Part shown: positions 25,658 to 35,059 of the stretch, in pieces
Layout: each line of letters begins with the position of its first letter
How positions within the stretch are numbered: the first letter of the stretch is position 1
Assembly (NCBI RefSeq): GCF_004786095.1
Contig: NZ_RHPJ01000003.1
Coordinates: 62,001-126,000, forward strand
Origin: Serinibacter arcticus
Lineage (GTDB): Bacteria > Actinomycetota > Actinomycetes > Actinomycetales > Beutenbergiaceae
DNA length: 64,000 nt
Reading direction: 5' to 3'
Program-made: the position numbers and the translations under genes
The notes under the pieces: model-generated
The model's input: the letters and a program-made list of their open reading frames with translations, nothing else
Database searches by the model: none
What the model was told of the DNA's origin: nothing

Positions 25658-26251
25658 GTGCCCTCACGCTCACCGCTGGTCATCGGGACGCACGACCTCG
25701 CGCGTCGTCCCGGGGCGCAGCGCACCCTCGACCTCACCGTGCCGGCGCCCCCCGCGCTCGCCATCGAGGTGATCGGCGTGCCCGAGGGCGCGCCCGTCGA
25801 GCTCCACCTCAGGCTCGAGTCCGTCCTCGAGGGCGTGCTCGTGACCGGCGAGGTCCGTGCCCCGCTGGTCGGGGAGTGCGTGCGCTGCCTCGGCGAGGTG
25901 ACGGACACGGTCGACGTCGACGTCTCCGAGCTCTACGCCTACCCCGGCGCCATCGAGGTGCACCCGGACGACGAGGAGGCCGAGGACATCCAGCTCCTCA
26001 AGGGTGACGAGATCGACCTCGAGCAGTCGGTGCGCGACGCCGTCGTGCTCGCGCTGCCGTTCCAGCCCTACTGCCGCCCCGACTGCGCCGGCCTGTGCTC
26101 GCAGTGCGGCAAGAACCTCAACGAGGACCCGCACGACCACGACCTGATCGACATCCGGTGGGCGGCTCTGAAGGAGTCGCTGGAGTCGGACGACGAGAAC
26201 GACGACGACGGGCGCGAGGCCGACAGCGACAGCGAGCGGCCCTCGTCCTGA
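25658..26251 (+). CDS. DUF177 (YceD-like) protein
   Basis: A 197-residue protein of the DUF177 family, always close to rpmF; in plants and bacteria family members act in 23S rRNA accumulation. A C-R-P-D-C...C-S-Q-C cluster (about 138-150) may bind zinc. The C-terminus is a run of acidic residues. GTG 25658 has a weak SD (CAGGAG) 6 nt upstream. It should be co-transcribed with rpmF, although rpmF also has a -10 of its own. Confidence 0.88.
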   Translation: MPSRSPLVIGTHDLARRPGAQRTLDLTVPAPPALAIEVIGVPEGAPVELHLRLESVLEGVLVTGEVRAPLVGECVRCLGEVTDTVDVDVSELYAYPGAIEVHPDDEEAEDIQLLKGDEIDLEQSVRDAVVLALPFQPYCRPDCAGLCSQCGKNLNEDPHDHDLIDIRWAALKESLESDDENDDDGREADSDSERPSS

Positions 26252-26268
26252 CCGTGGCGCCGATGCCG

Positions 26269-26274
26269 TAGGAT
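26269..26274 (+). promoter_or_regulatory. Promoter -10 of rpmF
   Basis: TAGGAT lies about 68 nt upstream of rpmF; a CTGACC that could act as -35 is only 15 nt away, so the call is tentative. Confidence 0.4.
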
Positions 26275-26342
26275 CGTCTGCGGCTCCGAGTGTCTCAACG
26301 CACTGATCCGAGCATCGACCTTTGAAGGAATGAGGAATTCCC

Positions 26343-26531
26343 GTGGCTGTTCCCAAGCGCAAGATGTCGCGCAGCAACACCCGTGCGCGCCGTTCGCAGT
26401 GGAAGGCGACCCCGGCGACGCTGAGCACCTGCTCCAAGTGCAAGGCCCCGCGCCTCTCGCACCAGGCGTGCCCGTCCTGCGGCGCCTACGGCGAGCGCAC
26501 CTACGCCGAGGCGATCCGCTCCGACGCCTGA
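26343..26531 (+). CDS. rpmF: 50S ribosomal protein L32 (zinc-binding form)
   Basis: A 62-residue L32 with the conserved start [10 protein letters not shown] and four cysteines (C30, C33, C43, C46) forming the zinc ribbon, i.e. the C+ type, like the L28 of this window. GTG 26343 follows GAGGAA. rnc starts 4 nt after its stop. Confidence 0.96.
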   Translation: MAVPKRKMSRSNTRARRSQWKATPATLSTCSKCKAPRLSHQACPSCGAYGERTYAEAIRSDA

Positions 26532-26535
26532 TCTC

Positions 26536-27255
26536 GTGACGAGATCCACCGCCCCCCGAGGGGGACGATCAGCGCCCCAGGCCAGTCCTGTGGCGCTGAT
26601 CGCGTCTCTCGGCGAGCAGATCGACCCCGAGCTCCTCGTGCTCGCGCTGACCCACCGGTCGTTCGCGCACGAGAACGGGGGACTGCCCACGAACGAGCGC
26701 CTGGAGTTTCTCGGCGACTCGGTCCTCGGCGTCATCGTCACCGAGCACCTCTTCACGAGCCACCCCGACGTCCCGGAGGGGGCCCTGGCCAAGATGCGTG
26801 CGGCGTGCGTCTCGCAGCGCGCGCTCGCGAGCGTCGCCGGCCCCCTGGGGCTCGGTTCGGCGCTGCTGCTGGGACGCGGCGAGACGACGTCCGGCGGGGC
26901 GGAGAAGGACTCGATCCTCTCCGACACCCTCGAGGCCGTCATCGGGGCCGCCTTCCTCAGCATCGGTCTCGAGCGGACGCGCGCCATGGTGCTGCGGCTG
27001 CTGGCCGACCTGCTGACGAACGCCGCGATCGCGGGCGCCGGCCTGGACTGGAAGACCAGCCTCCAGGAGCGGTCGGCCGAGCTCGGCCTCGGCGTTCCCC
27101 TCTACACCGTGGAGCACACCGGACCCGACCACGCGCGCACGTTCACGGCACGCGTGACGCTGTCCGGCGTCGAGCACGGTCACGGCGCCGGGACCGCCAA
27201 GAAGCACGCCGAGCAGGGCGCCGCCGAGATGGCGTTCCGCTCGCTGTCCGACTGA
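26536..27255 (+). CDS. rnc: Ribonuclease III
   Basis: A 239-residue double-stranded-RNA endonuclease that processes rRNA and mRNA. The signature [13 protein letters not shown] lies at residues 53-65, a second acidic patch (D-T-L-E-A-V-I-G) near 133, and the C-terminal dsRNA-binding domain ends in [16 protein letters not shown] 26536 gives a slightly long basic N-terminus; an internal start is possible. mutM starts 1 nt after the stop. Confidence 0.96.
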   Translation: MTRSTAPRGGRSAPQASPVALIASLGEQIDPELLVLALTHRSFAHENGGLPTNERLEFLGDSVLGVIVTEHLFTSHPDVPEGALAKMRAACVSQRALASVAGPLGLGSALLLGRGETTSGGAEKDSILSDTLEAVIGAAFLSIGLERTRAMVLRLLADLLTNAAIAGAGLDWKTSLQERSAELGLGVPLYTVEHTGPDHARTFTARVTLSGVEHGHGAGTAKKHAEQGAAEMAFRSLSD

Positions 27256-27256
27256 C

Positions 27257-28183
27257 GTGCCCGAGCTCCCCGAGGTCGAGACGGTCCGCGCCGGCCTCGA
27301 GGCGCACGTCGTCGGACGCCGCATCGCCGCCGCGACCGTCGGCTCCACCCGCGCCGCGCGCCGCAGCCTCGGCGGCGCGGCTCACCTCGAGCAGGTGCTG
27401 CCCGACGCCGTCGTGACCGCCGCCGTCCGACGCGGCAAGTTCGTCTGGCTGACGCTCGCGGGCGAGCCCTCCCGCGGACCGGCCGAACCGGCCGAGTCCG
27501 CCGGCGCCCTCCTGTTCCACCTCGGCATGAGCGGTCAGCTCCTGGTCCGGCAGGACCCGGGTGAGGCGCCGCCCCGCCACCTCGCCGCCCGGCTGACCTT
27601 CACCGACGACGGCGTGCTCGACTTCGTCGACCAGCGCACCTTCGGCTACCTCGCGCTGGACGCGCTCGTGCCCACCGCCGACGGCGGACCGGGCGGCGAC
27701 GCCGGTGCCGGCTCCGCCGGGGCGGTGCTCCCGGTCCAGGTCGCCCACATCGCGCGCGACCTGCTCGACCCCACGCTCGACGTGCCCGCGCTCGTGCGCC
27801 GCGTGAAGCTGCGCCGCACGACGATCAAGCGGGCGCTGCTGGACCAGACGCTCGCCTCCGGCGTCGGCAACATCTACGCCGACGAGGCGCTCTGGCGTGC
27901 CCGCGTGCATCCCGAACGCCCGATCGCCGCGATGGCGCCCGTCACGATCCGCCGCGTGCTGGACCAGGCGGCCGACGTCATGCGGCAGGCGCTCGTCCAG
28001 GGCGGCACGTCCTTCGACGCGCTGTACGTCAACGTCAACGGCGCCTCGGGGTACTTCGACCGGTCGCTCGCGGTCTACGGGCAGGAGGGCCGGGACTGCC
28101 CGCGCTGCGGATCGCGCATCGTGCGGCTCGCGTTCGCCAACCGGTCCTCGCACCTGTGCCCGCGGTGCCAGCGGGCGCCGTAG
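27257..28183 (+). CDS. mutM: Formamidopyrimidine-DNA glycosylase
   Basis: A 308-residue base-excision enzyme that removes 8-oxoguanine and nicks the abasic site. The catalytic N-terminus P-E-L-P-E-V-E-T-V is intact, as are the lysine in R-R-G-K-F-V-W and the H2TH region (L-L-D-Q-T-L-A-S-G-V-G-N-I-Y-A-D-E-A). The C-terminal zinc finger is C-P-R-C-x16-C-P-R-C. GTG 27257 directly follows the rnc stop, so no separate promoter is needed. Confidence 0.96.
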   Translation: MPELPEVETVRAGLEAHVVGRRIAAATVGSTRAARRSLGGAAHLEQVLPDAVVTAAVRRGKFVWLTLAGEPSRGPAEPAESAGALLFHLGMSGQLLVRQDPGEAPPRHLAARLTFTDDGVLDFVDQRTFGYLALDALVPTADGGPGGDAGAGSAGAVLPVQVAHIARDLLDPTLDVPALVRRVKLRRTTIKRALLDQTLASGVGNIYADEALWRARVHPERPIAAMAPVTIRRVLDQAADVMRQALVQGGTSFDALYVNVNGASGYFDRSLAVYGQEGRDCPRCGSRIVRLAFANRSSHLCPRCQRAP

Positions 28184-28202
28184 CGCCGCGGCCCTGGCCG
28201 GC

Positions 28203-28245
28203 GGGCCCTTGGTCCCGCACCGGGGCGGGACCGGCTCGGTAGGGT
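28203..28245 (+). promoter_or_regulatory. DevR/DosR-like box and promoter of the response regulator gene
   Basis: GGGCCC-TT-GGTCCC (28203-28216) is an almost perfect palindrome of the DosR-box type (GGGAC...GTCCC). After 23 nt comes the -10 TAGGGT (28240-28245), 6 nt before GTG 28252. The box centre is near -42 from the expected start, a class II activator position replacing the -35. The cydA promoter has the same arrangement with identical spacing. Confidence 0.7.
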
Positions 28246-28251
28246 CGAGAC

Positions 28252-28884
28252 GTGAACGAGATCACCAGCGTCATGATCGTGGACGACCACGAGGTCGTCC
28301 GTCGCGGCATCGCCGACGTCGTCTCGGCCGCCGACGGCCTCGAGGTGGTCGCCGAGGCCGGAACCGTGGCCGACGCGGCCCGGCGCGGCGAGCTGCTCAA
28401 GCCGGCCGTCGCCCTCGTGGACCTGCAGCTGCCCGACGGCACCGGGATCGACGTCGTGCGGGCCCTCGCGGTGTCCTCGCCCGCGACCCGCTCGATCGTG
28501 CTGACGTCGTTCGACGACGACGACGCCGTGGCGGCCGCCGTCGAGGCGGGCGCCCGCGCCTACGTCCTCAAGACCGTGCGGGGCGCCGAGATCGTGGACG
28601 TGGTCCGCGCCGTCGCCGCGGGTCGCACGCTGCTGGACGAGCGGACGCTCACGCGTCGCCGCCAGGCGCACCCCGATCCGACGTCGTCGCTGACGGCGAG
28701 CGAGTCCAAGGTGCTGGACCTGGTGGCGACCGGCATGACCAACCGCGACATCGCCGACGCGCTCGGCCTGGCCGAGAAGACCGTGAAGAACCACGTCACC
28801 TCGATGCTCGCCAAGCTCGGCCTCTCGCGCCGCACCCAGGTCATCGCGTGGGTCGCGAGCCAGCACAGCACCACCTGGCGCTGA
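28252..28884 (+). CDS. DevR/DosR-like response regulator (NarL family)
   Basis: A 210-residue regulator. The receiver has D11-D12 and phospho-acceptor D57 (A-L-V-D-L-Q-L-P-D-G-T-G). The LuxR-type HTH reads G-M-T-N-R-D-I-A...L-A-E-K-T-V-K-N-H-V-T, then L-A-K-L-G-L-S-R-R-T-Q, very close to the mycobacterial DevR helix. Its likely partner is the convergent GAF-domain kinase at 28904. The predicted box in its own promoter suggests positive autoregulation, and the matching cydA box suggests that it activates cytochrome bd. Target assignment is inference from the boxes. Confidence 0.87.
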   Translation: MNEITSVMIVDDHEVVRRGIADVVSAADGLEVVAEAGTVADAARRGELLKPAVALVDLQLPDGTGIDVVRALAVSSPATRSIVLTSFDDDDAVAAAVEAGARAYVLKTVRGAEIVDVVRAVAAGRTLLDERTLTRRRQAHPDPTSSLTASESKVLDLVATGMTNRDIADALGLAEKTVKNHVTSMLAKLGLSRRTQVIAWVASQHSTTWR

Positions 28885-28903
28885 GGCAGGGGCCTCCCGC
28901 ACC

Positions 28904-30598
28904 TCAGCGGATCCACGCCTCCCACAGCAGCTCCGACCCGCCGTCGGGACCCGGCGAGAGCCGGGCCACGCCGTCGTGGTCCTGCGCGCGCGCCGTGAGG
29001 TTGGCGAGCCCGCTGCGACGGTCGACGGTGAGGTCGGGACCGCGGCCGTCGTCGCTCACCAGCACGCGGACGGTGCGCGGTGCGACGTCGATCTCCACCC
29101 TGGCGCTCGTGGCCTGCGCGTGGCGTGCCACGTTCGACAGGCCCTCGCGCACGACGGCCACGACGTCGTCGCCCAGCTCGACCCCGAGCCTCGCGTCGAT
29201 CTCGTCCGACTCCCCGCCCCCGGCGTCGATCTCCGCCAGCTGCTCGCCGTCGAGCGTGAGCAGCATGGACGGGGCGAACCCCAGGCTCGAGCGCGCGAGG
29301 GACGCCTCCCGCACGAGGCGCTCGACCACGGGCAGCTGCTCGTCGCGGTCGCGCAGCGAGCGCACGATGCCGCGGATCTGGCGCACGCCCTCGTCGACGC
29401 CGCCGATCGCGTCCTCGAGCTCGCCCCGGATCTCCTCCTCGCGGGGTGCGCCCGCGAGGAGCCCCTTGGCGTGCTCGAGGCGCATCCCGGTCGCGAACAG
29501 CTGCTGGATCGCGAGGTCGTGCAGGTCGCGCGCGATGCGGTTGCGCTCGGACAGCAGCGAGGCGACGTCCTCGGCGTGCCGGGCGGCGGCGAGCTTGAGG
29601 GCCAGCGCGGCCTGCGCGCCGAAGTCGTGCGCGACCGCCAGGTCGTTCTGCGTGAAGGCCGGTCGGCCGGGCAGCCGGAAGAGGATCAGGACACCGACGC
29701 TCGCCGCGGTGACGTCCCGGGCGCCGCCCGCGCCCCCCGCCCCGCCCCCGCCGGCCTGGAGCGGGGCGTACAGCGCGCGCTCGAAGATGCGCGCCGGCTC
29801 GACGAACCGCTCCGCGTCGCGCGAGATGGAGTCCACCAGCAGGCCCGTACCGGTCGTCACGGTCTGTGCCGCTGGTCCGTGCTGGGGGAGCGTCTGGCCG
29901 ATCAGCGCCTGGGTGTGCTCGCCGTCGACGATCTCCACCACCCACGCGTCGTCGAGCGAGGGCAGGACGATCGCGGCGCCGTCGGCCCCCGCGACCTCCC
30001 GGATGCGGTGGGCGACGAGCTGGAGCACGTCCTCCTCGTCGTCCGACCCCTCGAGCAGCTGCGTCGTGATCTCCTGCGACACCGCGAGCCACCGCTCGCG
30101 CACCTGCGCCTGCCGGTAGCGACGGGAGTTGTCGATGGCGACGGCGGCCGCGGCCGCGAGCAGCTGCACGGTGTCGACGTCGGAGTCGGTGAACCCGCCC
30201 TCCTTCTCGGCCAGGTAGAGCCGGCCGAGGACCACCTCGCCGGCCGTCACCGGCACGCCCAGGAACGAGCGCAGGATCGGGTGACCGGGCGGGTAGCCGC
30301 CGAACTGGGGGTGCTGCGTCAGGTCGTCCAGCAGCAGCACGCCCTCGCCGGGCAGCGCGCCGAGCACGCCCGTCCCGCGCGGCGGGTGCCCGAGGGCGCG
30401 GACGGTCTCCTCCGGCATGCCGTGCTGGACGAACGTGGAGGTCTCGCCGTGGCTGTCGACCTCGGCCAGCGCGGCGTACGTCGCCCCCGTGTGCTCGGCG
30501 GCGTCCAGGACGAGCTGGGCGAGCACCTGCTCGGCGTCGAGCTGCCCGGCCAGGCGCAGCAGGCGGGTCAGGAGTGCCGGACTGACGGGGCTGCTCAT
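28904..30598 (-). CDS. DevS/DosS-like GAF-domain sensor histidine kinase (predicted heme sensor)
   Basis: A 564-residue soluble kinase: GAF-A (about 20-155), GAF-B (about 175-335, with a Gly-rich insert at 283-292), HisKA_3 with phospho-acceptor H360 (R-D-L-H-D-L-A-I-Q-Q-L-F-A) and a HATPase domain. GAF-A aligns well by eye with mycobacterial DosS: H71, H96 and H106 match DosS H113, H139 and H149. H149 is the proximal heme ligand there, so heme binding and sensing of O2, NO, CO or redox state are predicted. It is the last gene of the cydABDC operon, with a 4-nt overlap with cydC. Confidence 0.87.
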   Translation of the reverse strand: MSSPVSPALLTRLLRLAGQLDAEQVLAQLVLDAAEHTGATYAALAEVDSHGETSTFVQHGMPEETVRALGHPPRGTGVLGALPGEGVLLLDDLTQHPQFGGYPPGHPILRSFLGVPVTAGEVVLGRLYLAEKEGGFTDSDVDTVQLLAAAAAVAIDNSRRYRQAQVRERWLAVSQEITTQLLEGSDDEEDVLQLVAHRIREVAGADGAAIVLPSLDDAWVVEIVDGEHTQALIGQTLPQHGPAAQTVTTGTGLLVDSISRDAERFVEPARIFERALYAPLQAGGGGAGGAGGARDVTAASVGVLILFRLPGRPAFTQNDLAVAHDFGAQAALALKLAAARHAEDVASLLSERNRIARDLHDLAIQQLFATGMRLEHAKGLLAGAPREEEIRGELEDAIGGVDEGVRQIRGIVRSLRDRDEQLPVVERLVREASLARSSLGFAPSMLLTLDGEQLAEIDAGGGESDEIDARLGVELGDDVVAVVREGLSNVARHAQATSARVEIDVAPRTVRVLVSDDGRGPDLTVDRRSGLANLTARAQDHDGVARLSPGPDGGSELLWEAWIR

Positions 30599-32304
30599 GT
30601 GCTCGGGCTCATGGTGGTCGTTCCGATCCGTAGGACGGCGTCGGCACGGTCGACGGCGCCGGTGTGGTGGGTCACGACCACGACGCTACGTCCCAGCGCC
30701 GTCAGCGCGAGCAGGTCGGCCACGAGCGCGTCGGCGACGTCGGTCGGCAGGTGCTCGCCCGGCTCGTCCAGCAGCAGGAGCGGGGCGCGGCTGACGAGAG
30801 CGCGCGCCACGAGCAGGCGCCGTCGCTCGCCGCCCGAGACGGTCTCGCCCGAGATCGGCGTGTCCAGCCCGTCGGGGAGCGTCTCGACCCACGCGGCCAG
30901 CCCCGCCTGCTCCAGGGCCCGGACGGCCTCGTCCCGCGTGAGGTCGCCGCGAGCGGCCCTGAGGTTCTCCAGCACGGTGGTGGTGAAGACGTGCGCGTCC
31001 TCGGTGGTCAGGGCGACGTGCGCGGTGCGCTCGGCGCCGCGCAGCAGGCGGGGCTCTGTGCCGTCGAGCGTCACCGTGCCGGCGCTCGGCGCGAGCATGC
31101 CGGCCAGGGTGAGCAGGAGCGTGGTCTTGCCGGTGCCGCTCGGGCCGACGATCGCGAGGCTCGTGCCAGGCGGGACGCGCAGGTGCAGGTCGGTGACGAC
31201 GGGGGCGTGGCCGGGCCACGCGCACGCGAGGCCGTCGGCGACGAGGCCGGGCCCGGTGCGGGGCGCGGGCGTCGGTGCCGGTGCCGTCGTCGGTGCCGTC
31301 GTCCGGTCGTGGGGGGCCGTCGCACCGCTCCCGGCGTCGGCCAGCAGCGCGGTGATCCGGCGGGCCGCGGCCGCGGAGCGGTGCAGCTGCGTGACGGCGG
31401 CGGGCAGCGGCGCCGTCGCCTCGAACGCCGCCAGCGGCAGCAGCACGACGACGCCGAGCTCGGTCGCGGTCAGCGTGCCCGCCAGCAGCGCGGGCACCGC
31501 CACGAGCAGCGTCCCGACGACGCTCGCCCCCGTAGCCAGCACCGCCAGCGCGGCCGAGGCGGCCAGCGGGCGCGCGGCTCGACGCTCGGCGTCGGCCGAC
31601 CGCTCCTGCGCGCGCCCGAGCGCGGCGAGCTCGCTCTCGCGCCGTCCGGAGACCGCGAGATCGGCGGCGCGCGCGACGAGCGACTCGCTCGCCGTCGCCA
31701 CGTCGGTGCGGGCCTGCACGCGCTCGCGCTCGGCGCGGGCGTCCCCGCGCGCCGCGAGCAGCGGGACGACGAGCGCGCCGACCGCGAGGCACGCCAGCAG
31801 CACGAGCGCCGACGCCGGCGAGAACAGCGCGACCGCGACGACCGAGCCGAGCGAGACCACCGCGGCCACGGCGGCGGGGACGAGGCCGCGCACGACGACG
31901 TCGCCCACGTCGTCGACGTCGACACCCGTGCGCGCCAGCACGTCGCCGCGGCGCAGCCCCGCCACGCTCTCGGTGCGTCCCCGCGCGAGCCCCTCGTAGA
32001 CCGCGGTCCGCAGGTTGACGACGCCGCGCAGCGCCACGTCGTGCGCCGCGAGCCGGTCGAGGTAGCGCGAGACGCCGCGCACGATGCCGAACGTCCGCAC
32101 GCCGACGGCCGCGACGTTGAGGAACATCACCGGCGGTGCCTGCGACGCGCGCACGATGAGCCACGCGGCGACGCCGGACAGTGCCACCGAGGCGGCCAGC
32201 GTCAGCGATCCGAGGGCGACGGCGCGCGCCACCAGCGCCCGCCGCAGCCCGAGCAGAGGCAGCACGGCGCGGACGTCGCGCAGGTCCTCGCGCAGCGTGC
32301 TCAT
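30595..32304 (-). CDS. cydC: Thiol reductant ABC exporter subunit CydC
   Basis: A 569-residue half-transporter: six TM helices (about 20-310), then an ATPase domain with Walker A G-P-S-G-T-G-K-T-T, signature V-S-G-G-E-R-R-R and L-L-L-D-E-P-G-E-H-L, the last typical of CydC. With CydD it exports cysteine or glutathione-type thiols needed to assemble cytochrome bd. ATG 32304 overlaps the cydD stop by 4 nt; the stop overlaps the kinase start in the same way. An extended upstream frame was rejected as shadow sequence. Confidence 0.94.
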   Translation of the reverse strand: MSTLREDLRDVRAVLPLLGLRRALVARAVALGSLTLAASVALSGVAAWLIVRASQAPPVMFLNVAAVGVRTFGIVRGVSRYLDRLAAHDVALRGVVNLRTAVYEGLARGRTESVAGLRRGDVLARTGVDVDDVGDVVVRGLVPAAVAAVVSLGSVVAVALFSPASALVLLACLAVGALVVPLLAARGDARAERERVQARTDVATASESLVARAADLAVSGRRESELAALGRAQERSADAERRAARPLAASAALAVLATGASVVGTLLVAVPALLAGTLTATELGVVVLLPLAAFEATAPLPAAVTQLHRSAAAARRITALLADAGSGATAPHDRTTAPTTAPAPTPAPRTGPGLVADGLACAWPGHAPVVTDLHLRVPPGTSLAIVGPSGTGKTTLLLTLAGMLAPSAGTVTLDGTEPRLLRGAERTAHVALTTEDAHVFTTTVLENLRAARGDLTRDEAVRALEQAGLAAWVETLPDGLDTPISGETVSGGERRRLLVARALVSRAPLLLLDEPGEHLPTDVADALVADLLALTALGRSVVVVTHHTGAVDRADAVLRIGTTTMSPST

Positions 32305-33992
32305 GCGGGCACCGGCGCGGTGGTCGGCTCCGGGGCGGGGGTCGACCGGACCGTCACGACCCGGTCGGCCGCGGCCAGCATCGTGGGCCGGTGCGCGATG
32401 ACCACGACGGCGGCCCCCGCCCGCGCCACGGCGCGGACCGCGTCGACGACGGCGGCCTCGTCGCGCGCGGCCAGGTGCGCCGTCGGCTCGTCGAGCACCA
32501 CGAGGCGTGAACCGCTCACCAGGGCGCGCGTGAGCTCGAGGCGCTGGGTCTGACCGACCGACAGCCCGGAGGACAGCCCGCCCTCGCCGCTGGCCAGCGG
32601 CGTGTCCCACCCCCGGGGGAGGGAGGCGACGACGTCGAGCAGCCCGGTCGCGGCCGCGGCGGCGTCGCGGATCGCGTCGTCGGTCGCTCCCACGTGGCTC
32701 GCGATCGTGCCGCCGACGGTGGCCACGCGCTGCGGCACCCACGACGTCTGCGCCCACCAGCCGTCCGGCCCGTCGGTCGCGACGTCCGCGAGGTCGGTGC
32801 TCCCGTCGTCGTGCTCGAGCCGGATCGCGCCGTCGTCCAGCGGCTGCAGCCGGAGCAGCGTCATCGCCGCGGTGGTCTTGCCGGCCCCGCTGGCGCCCGC
32901 GAGCGCCGTCACGCACCCGGGTTCGACGACGGCGTGCAGGTTGCCCGGCGCGAGGTAGCCGCGGTCGCCCGCGCGCACCCCGACACCCGTCAGGTGCAGC
33001 CGCGTCCAGGCCGGGACGGGCCGCGTACCGGCGGCGGGGAGCGGCTCCTGCAGCACCTCGAACGTCCGCTGCGCCGCAGCCAGGCCGTTGGTGGAGGCGT
33101 GGAACTGGGCGCCGACGGCGCGCAGCGGCAGGTAGATCTCGGGTGCGAGGATGAGCACGGTCAGGCCCGTGGTGAGGTCGATGTGGCCGTAGACGAGCCG
33201 CATCCCGATCTCGACGGCGACCAGCGCGACCGCGAGCGACGCGAGCAGCTCCAGCACGGCGCCGGACAGGAAGGCCACCCGCAGCGTCTGCATCGTGGTG
33301 CGGCGGTAGGCGTCGCCGAGCTGGCGCACGCGCCGACCCGGACCGATCTCGCGACCGAGCGCGCGCAGCGTCGTCAGCCCGGCGAGGAGGTCGAGCAGCT
33401 GCGAACCCTGGCGGGTGAGGGCGGCGAGCCGCTCGTCGGCGTAGGTGCGCGTCGTGACGCCCACGAGCCACATGAACAGCGGGACGAGCGGCAGCGTGAC
33501 GGCGATGATGACGCCGGAGATCAGGTCGAGCCGCAGCACCACGACCAGCGCGATCGGCGTGAGGATCGCCGTCAGCAGCAGCTGGGGCAGGTAGCCGGTC
33601 AGGTAGGGGACGAGGTCGTCGAGCCCGCGCGTGGCCAGCACGGTGACGTCGTCGCCGCGCCGGACCCGCCACCGGTGCGGCATCCGCGTGGCGTGGCGCA
33701 GCAGCGCACCGCGCAGCTCGCCGACGGTGGCGACGGCGGCGCTCTGACCGAGCCGCTCGCGCAGCCAGACCAGACCGGTGCGAGCGAGGACGGCGCCGAG
33801 CAGCACGCCGACCGCCGGGAGGACGTCGACCAGCTCGGCTCGACCCTCGACGACGGGGGCGAGCGCGTGCGCGATCGCGAACGCGCTGACGATCACCGCG
33901 AGCGTCGCCCCCACCGACAGCAGCGCCGCGAGCACGACGAACGTGCGCGCCGAACGCGCGTGGCGCAGCAGCCGGGGGTCGAGGGGCTTCAC
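32301..33992 (-). CDS. cydD: Thiol reductant ABC exporter subunit CydD
   Basis: A 563-residue half-transporter with six TM helices and an ATPase domain: Walker A G-A-S-G-A-G-K-T-T, signature L-S-V-G-Q-T-Q-R, Walker B V-V-L-D-E-P-T-A-H-L. Val in place of Gly in the signature is also found in E. coli CydD, which supports the CydD call. The GTG start at 33992 overlaps the cydB stop. An alanine/proline-rich tail ends the protein. Confidence 0.94.
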   Translation of the reverse strand: MKPLDPRLLRHARSARTFVVLAALLSVGATLAVIVSAFAIAHALAPVVEGRAELVDVLPAVGVLLGAVLARTGLVWLRERLGQSAAVATVGELRGALLRHATRMPHRWRVRRGDDVTVLATRGLDDLVPYLTGYLPQLLLTAILTPIALVVVLRLDLISGVIIAVTLPLVPLFMWLVGVTTRTYADERLAALTRQGSQLLDLLAGLTTLRALGREIGPGRRVRQLGDAYRRTTMQTLRVAFLSGAVLELLASLAVALVAVEIGMRLVYGHIDLTTGLTVLILAPEIYLPLRAVGAQFHASTNGLAAAQRTFEVLQEPLPAAGTRPVPAWTRLHLTGVGVRAGDRGYLAPGNLHAVVEPGCVTALAGASGAGKTTAAMTLLRLQPLDDGAIRLEHDDGSTDLADVATDGPDGWWAQTSWVPQRVATVGGTIASHVGATDDAIRDAAAAATGLLDVVASLPRGWDTPLASGEGGLSSGLSVGQTQRLELTRALVSGSRLVVLDEPTAHLAARDEAAVVDAVRAVARAGAAVVVIAHRPTMLAAADRVVTVRSTPAPEPTTAPVPA

Positions 33993-35041
33993 GGGGCGGT
34001 GGGGGCTTGCTCGCCACCGGCCGCGGCCGCCGCCAGCTCGCTCGGCTGGGGCGGGATGGACTCGCGCGAGAGGCGCTTGCTGAAGACCTTGAACGTCCAG
34101 CCCTGGTAGAGCAGCACGACGGGCACGAGGAAGAGCGCGACCCAGGACATGACCATGAGGGAGTACGGCGAGGCGCTCGCGTTGGCGATGGTGAGCGAGG
34201 TCGCGGGGTCGGTGCCGGGCATGACGGCGGGGAAGATCGAGCCGAACACGAGCACGACGAGCAGACCGATGGCGACGGCGTTGGACGTGAAGGCCCAGCC
34301 CTCGCGCCGTGCGCGGGTGGCGGCGACGACGCCGACGAGGGCCGCGGCGACGACGGCGACCACCGCCCAGGTCCACGCGTTGCGCGAGTGGGCGAGCTGC
34401 GCCCACAGCACCCACACCCCGGTGACGACGGCGCTCGGCACCGCGAGCCGGGCGGCGAGCGCCACGGCCCGCTGCTGGTACTCGCCCGCGGTCTTCAGCG
34501 CGAGGAACACGGCCCCGTGGGTGAGGAACAGCGACAGCGTGACGGCGCCGCCCAGGAGCGCGAAGGGATCGAAGATCGCCAGCAGGCCGCCCACGTACTG
34601 CATGTCGCCGTCGATCTCGACGCCGCGCACGAAGTTGGCGAAGATGACGCCCCACAGGAACGCCGGCACCCACGACCCGATCTCGATGCAGCGGTCCCAG
34701 CCCTCGCGCCAGCGCGGGGTGTCGACCTTGTGGCGGTACTCGAAGGAGACCCCGCGCAGGATCAGCGCGACGAGGATGAGCAGCAGCGGCACGTAGAAGC
34801 CGGACAGCAGCGTGGCGTACCAGTGCGGGAACGCCGCGAACGTGGCACCGATCGCGGTGATGAGCCAGACCTCGTTGCCGTCCCAGATCGGGCCGATCGT
34901 GTTGATCGCCAGGCGGCGGTCGGTGTTGTCCTTCGCCAGCGGGCGCATCAGCATGCCGACACCGAAGTCGAAGCCCTCCAGGACGAGGTAGCCGGTCCAC
35001 AGGACGGCGATGAGCAGGAACCAGAGCGTCGCGAGATCCAT
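33989..35041 (-). CDS. cydB: Cytochrome bd ubiquinol/menaquinol oxidase subunit II
   Basis: A 350-residue membrane subunit with about eight or nine TM helices. The N-terminal signature W-F-L-L-I-A-V-L-W-T-G-Y-L-V-L-E-G-F-D-F-G-V-G is that of CydB, and the acidic residues in this helix belong to the proton path. The C-terminal tail is Glu/Ala-rich. It begins 18 nt after the cydA stop and overlaps cydD, so oxidase and assembly exporter are one operon. Confidence 0.96.
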   Translation of the reverse strand: MDLATLWFLLIAVLWTGYLVLEGFDFGVGMLMRPLAKDNTDRRLAINTIGPIWDGNEVWLITAIGATFAAFPHWYATLLSGFYVPLLLILVALILRGVSFEYRHKVDTPRWREGWDRCIEIGSWVPAFLWGVIFANFVRGVEIDGDMQYVGGLLAIFDPFALLGGAVTLSLFLTHGAVFLALKTAGEYQQRAVALAARLAVPSAVVTGVWVLWAQLAHSRNAWTWAVVAVVAAALVGVVAATRARREGWAFTSNAVAIGLLVVLVFGSIFPAVMPGTDPATSLTIANASASPYSLMVMSWVALFLVPVVLLYQGWTFKVFSKRLSRESIPPQPSELAAAAAGGEQAPTAP

Positions 35042-35059
35042 GGTCGGTGTCGTCCCGTC

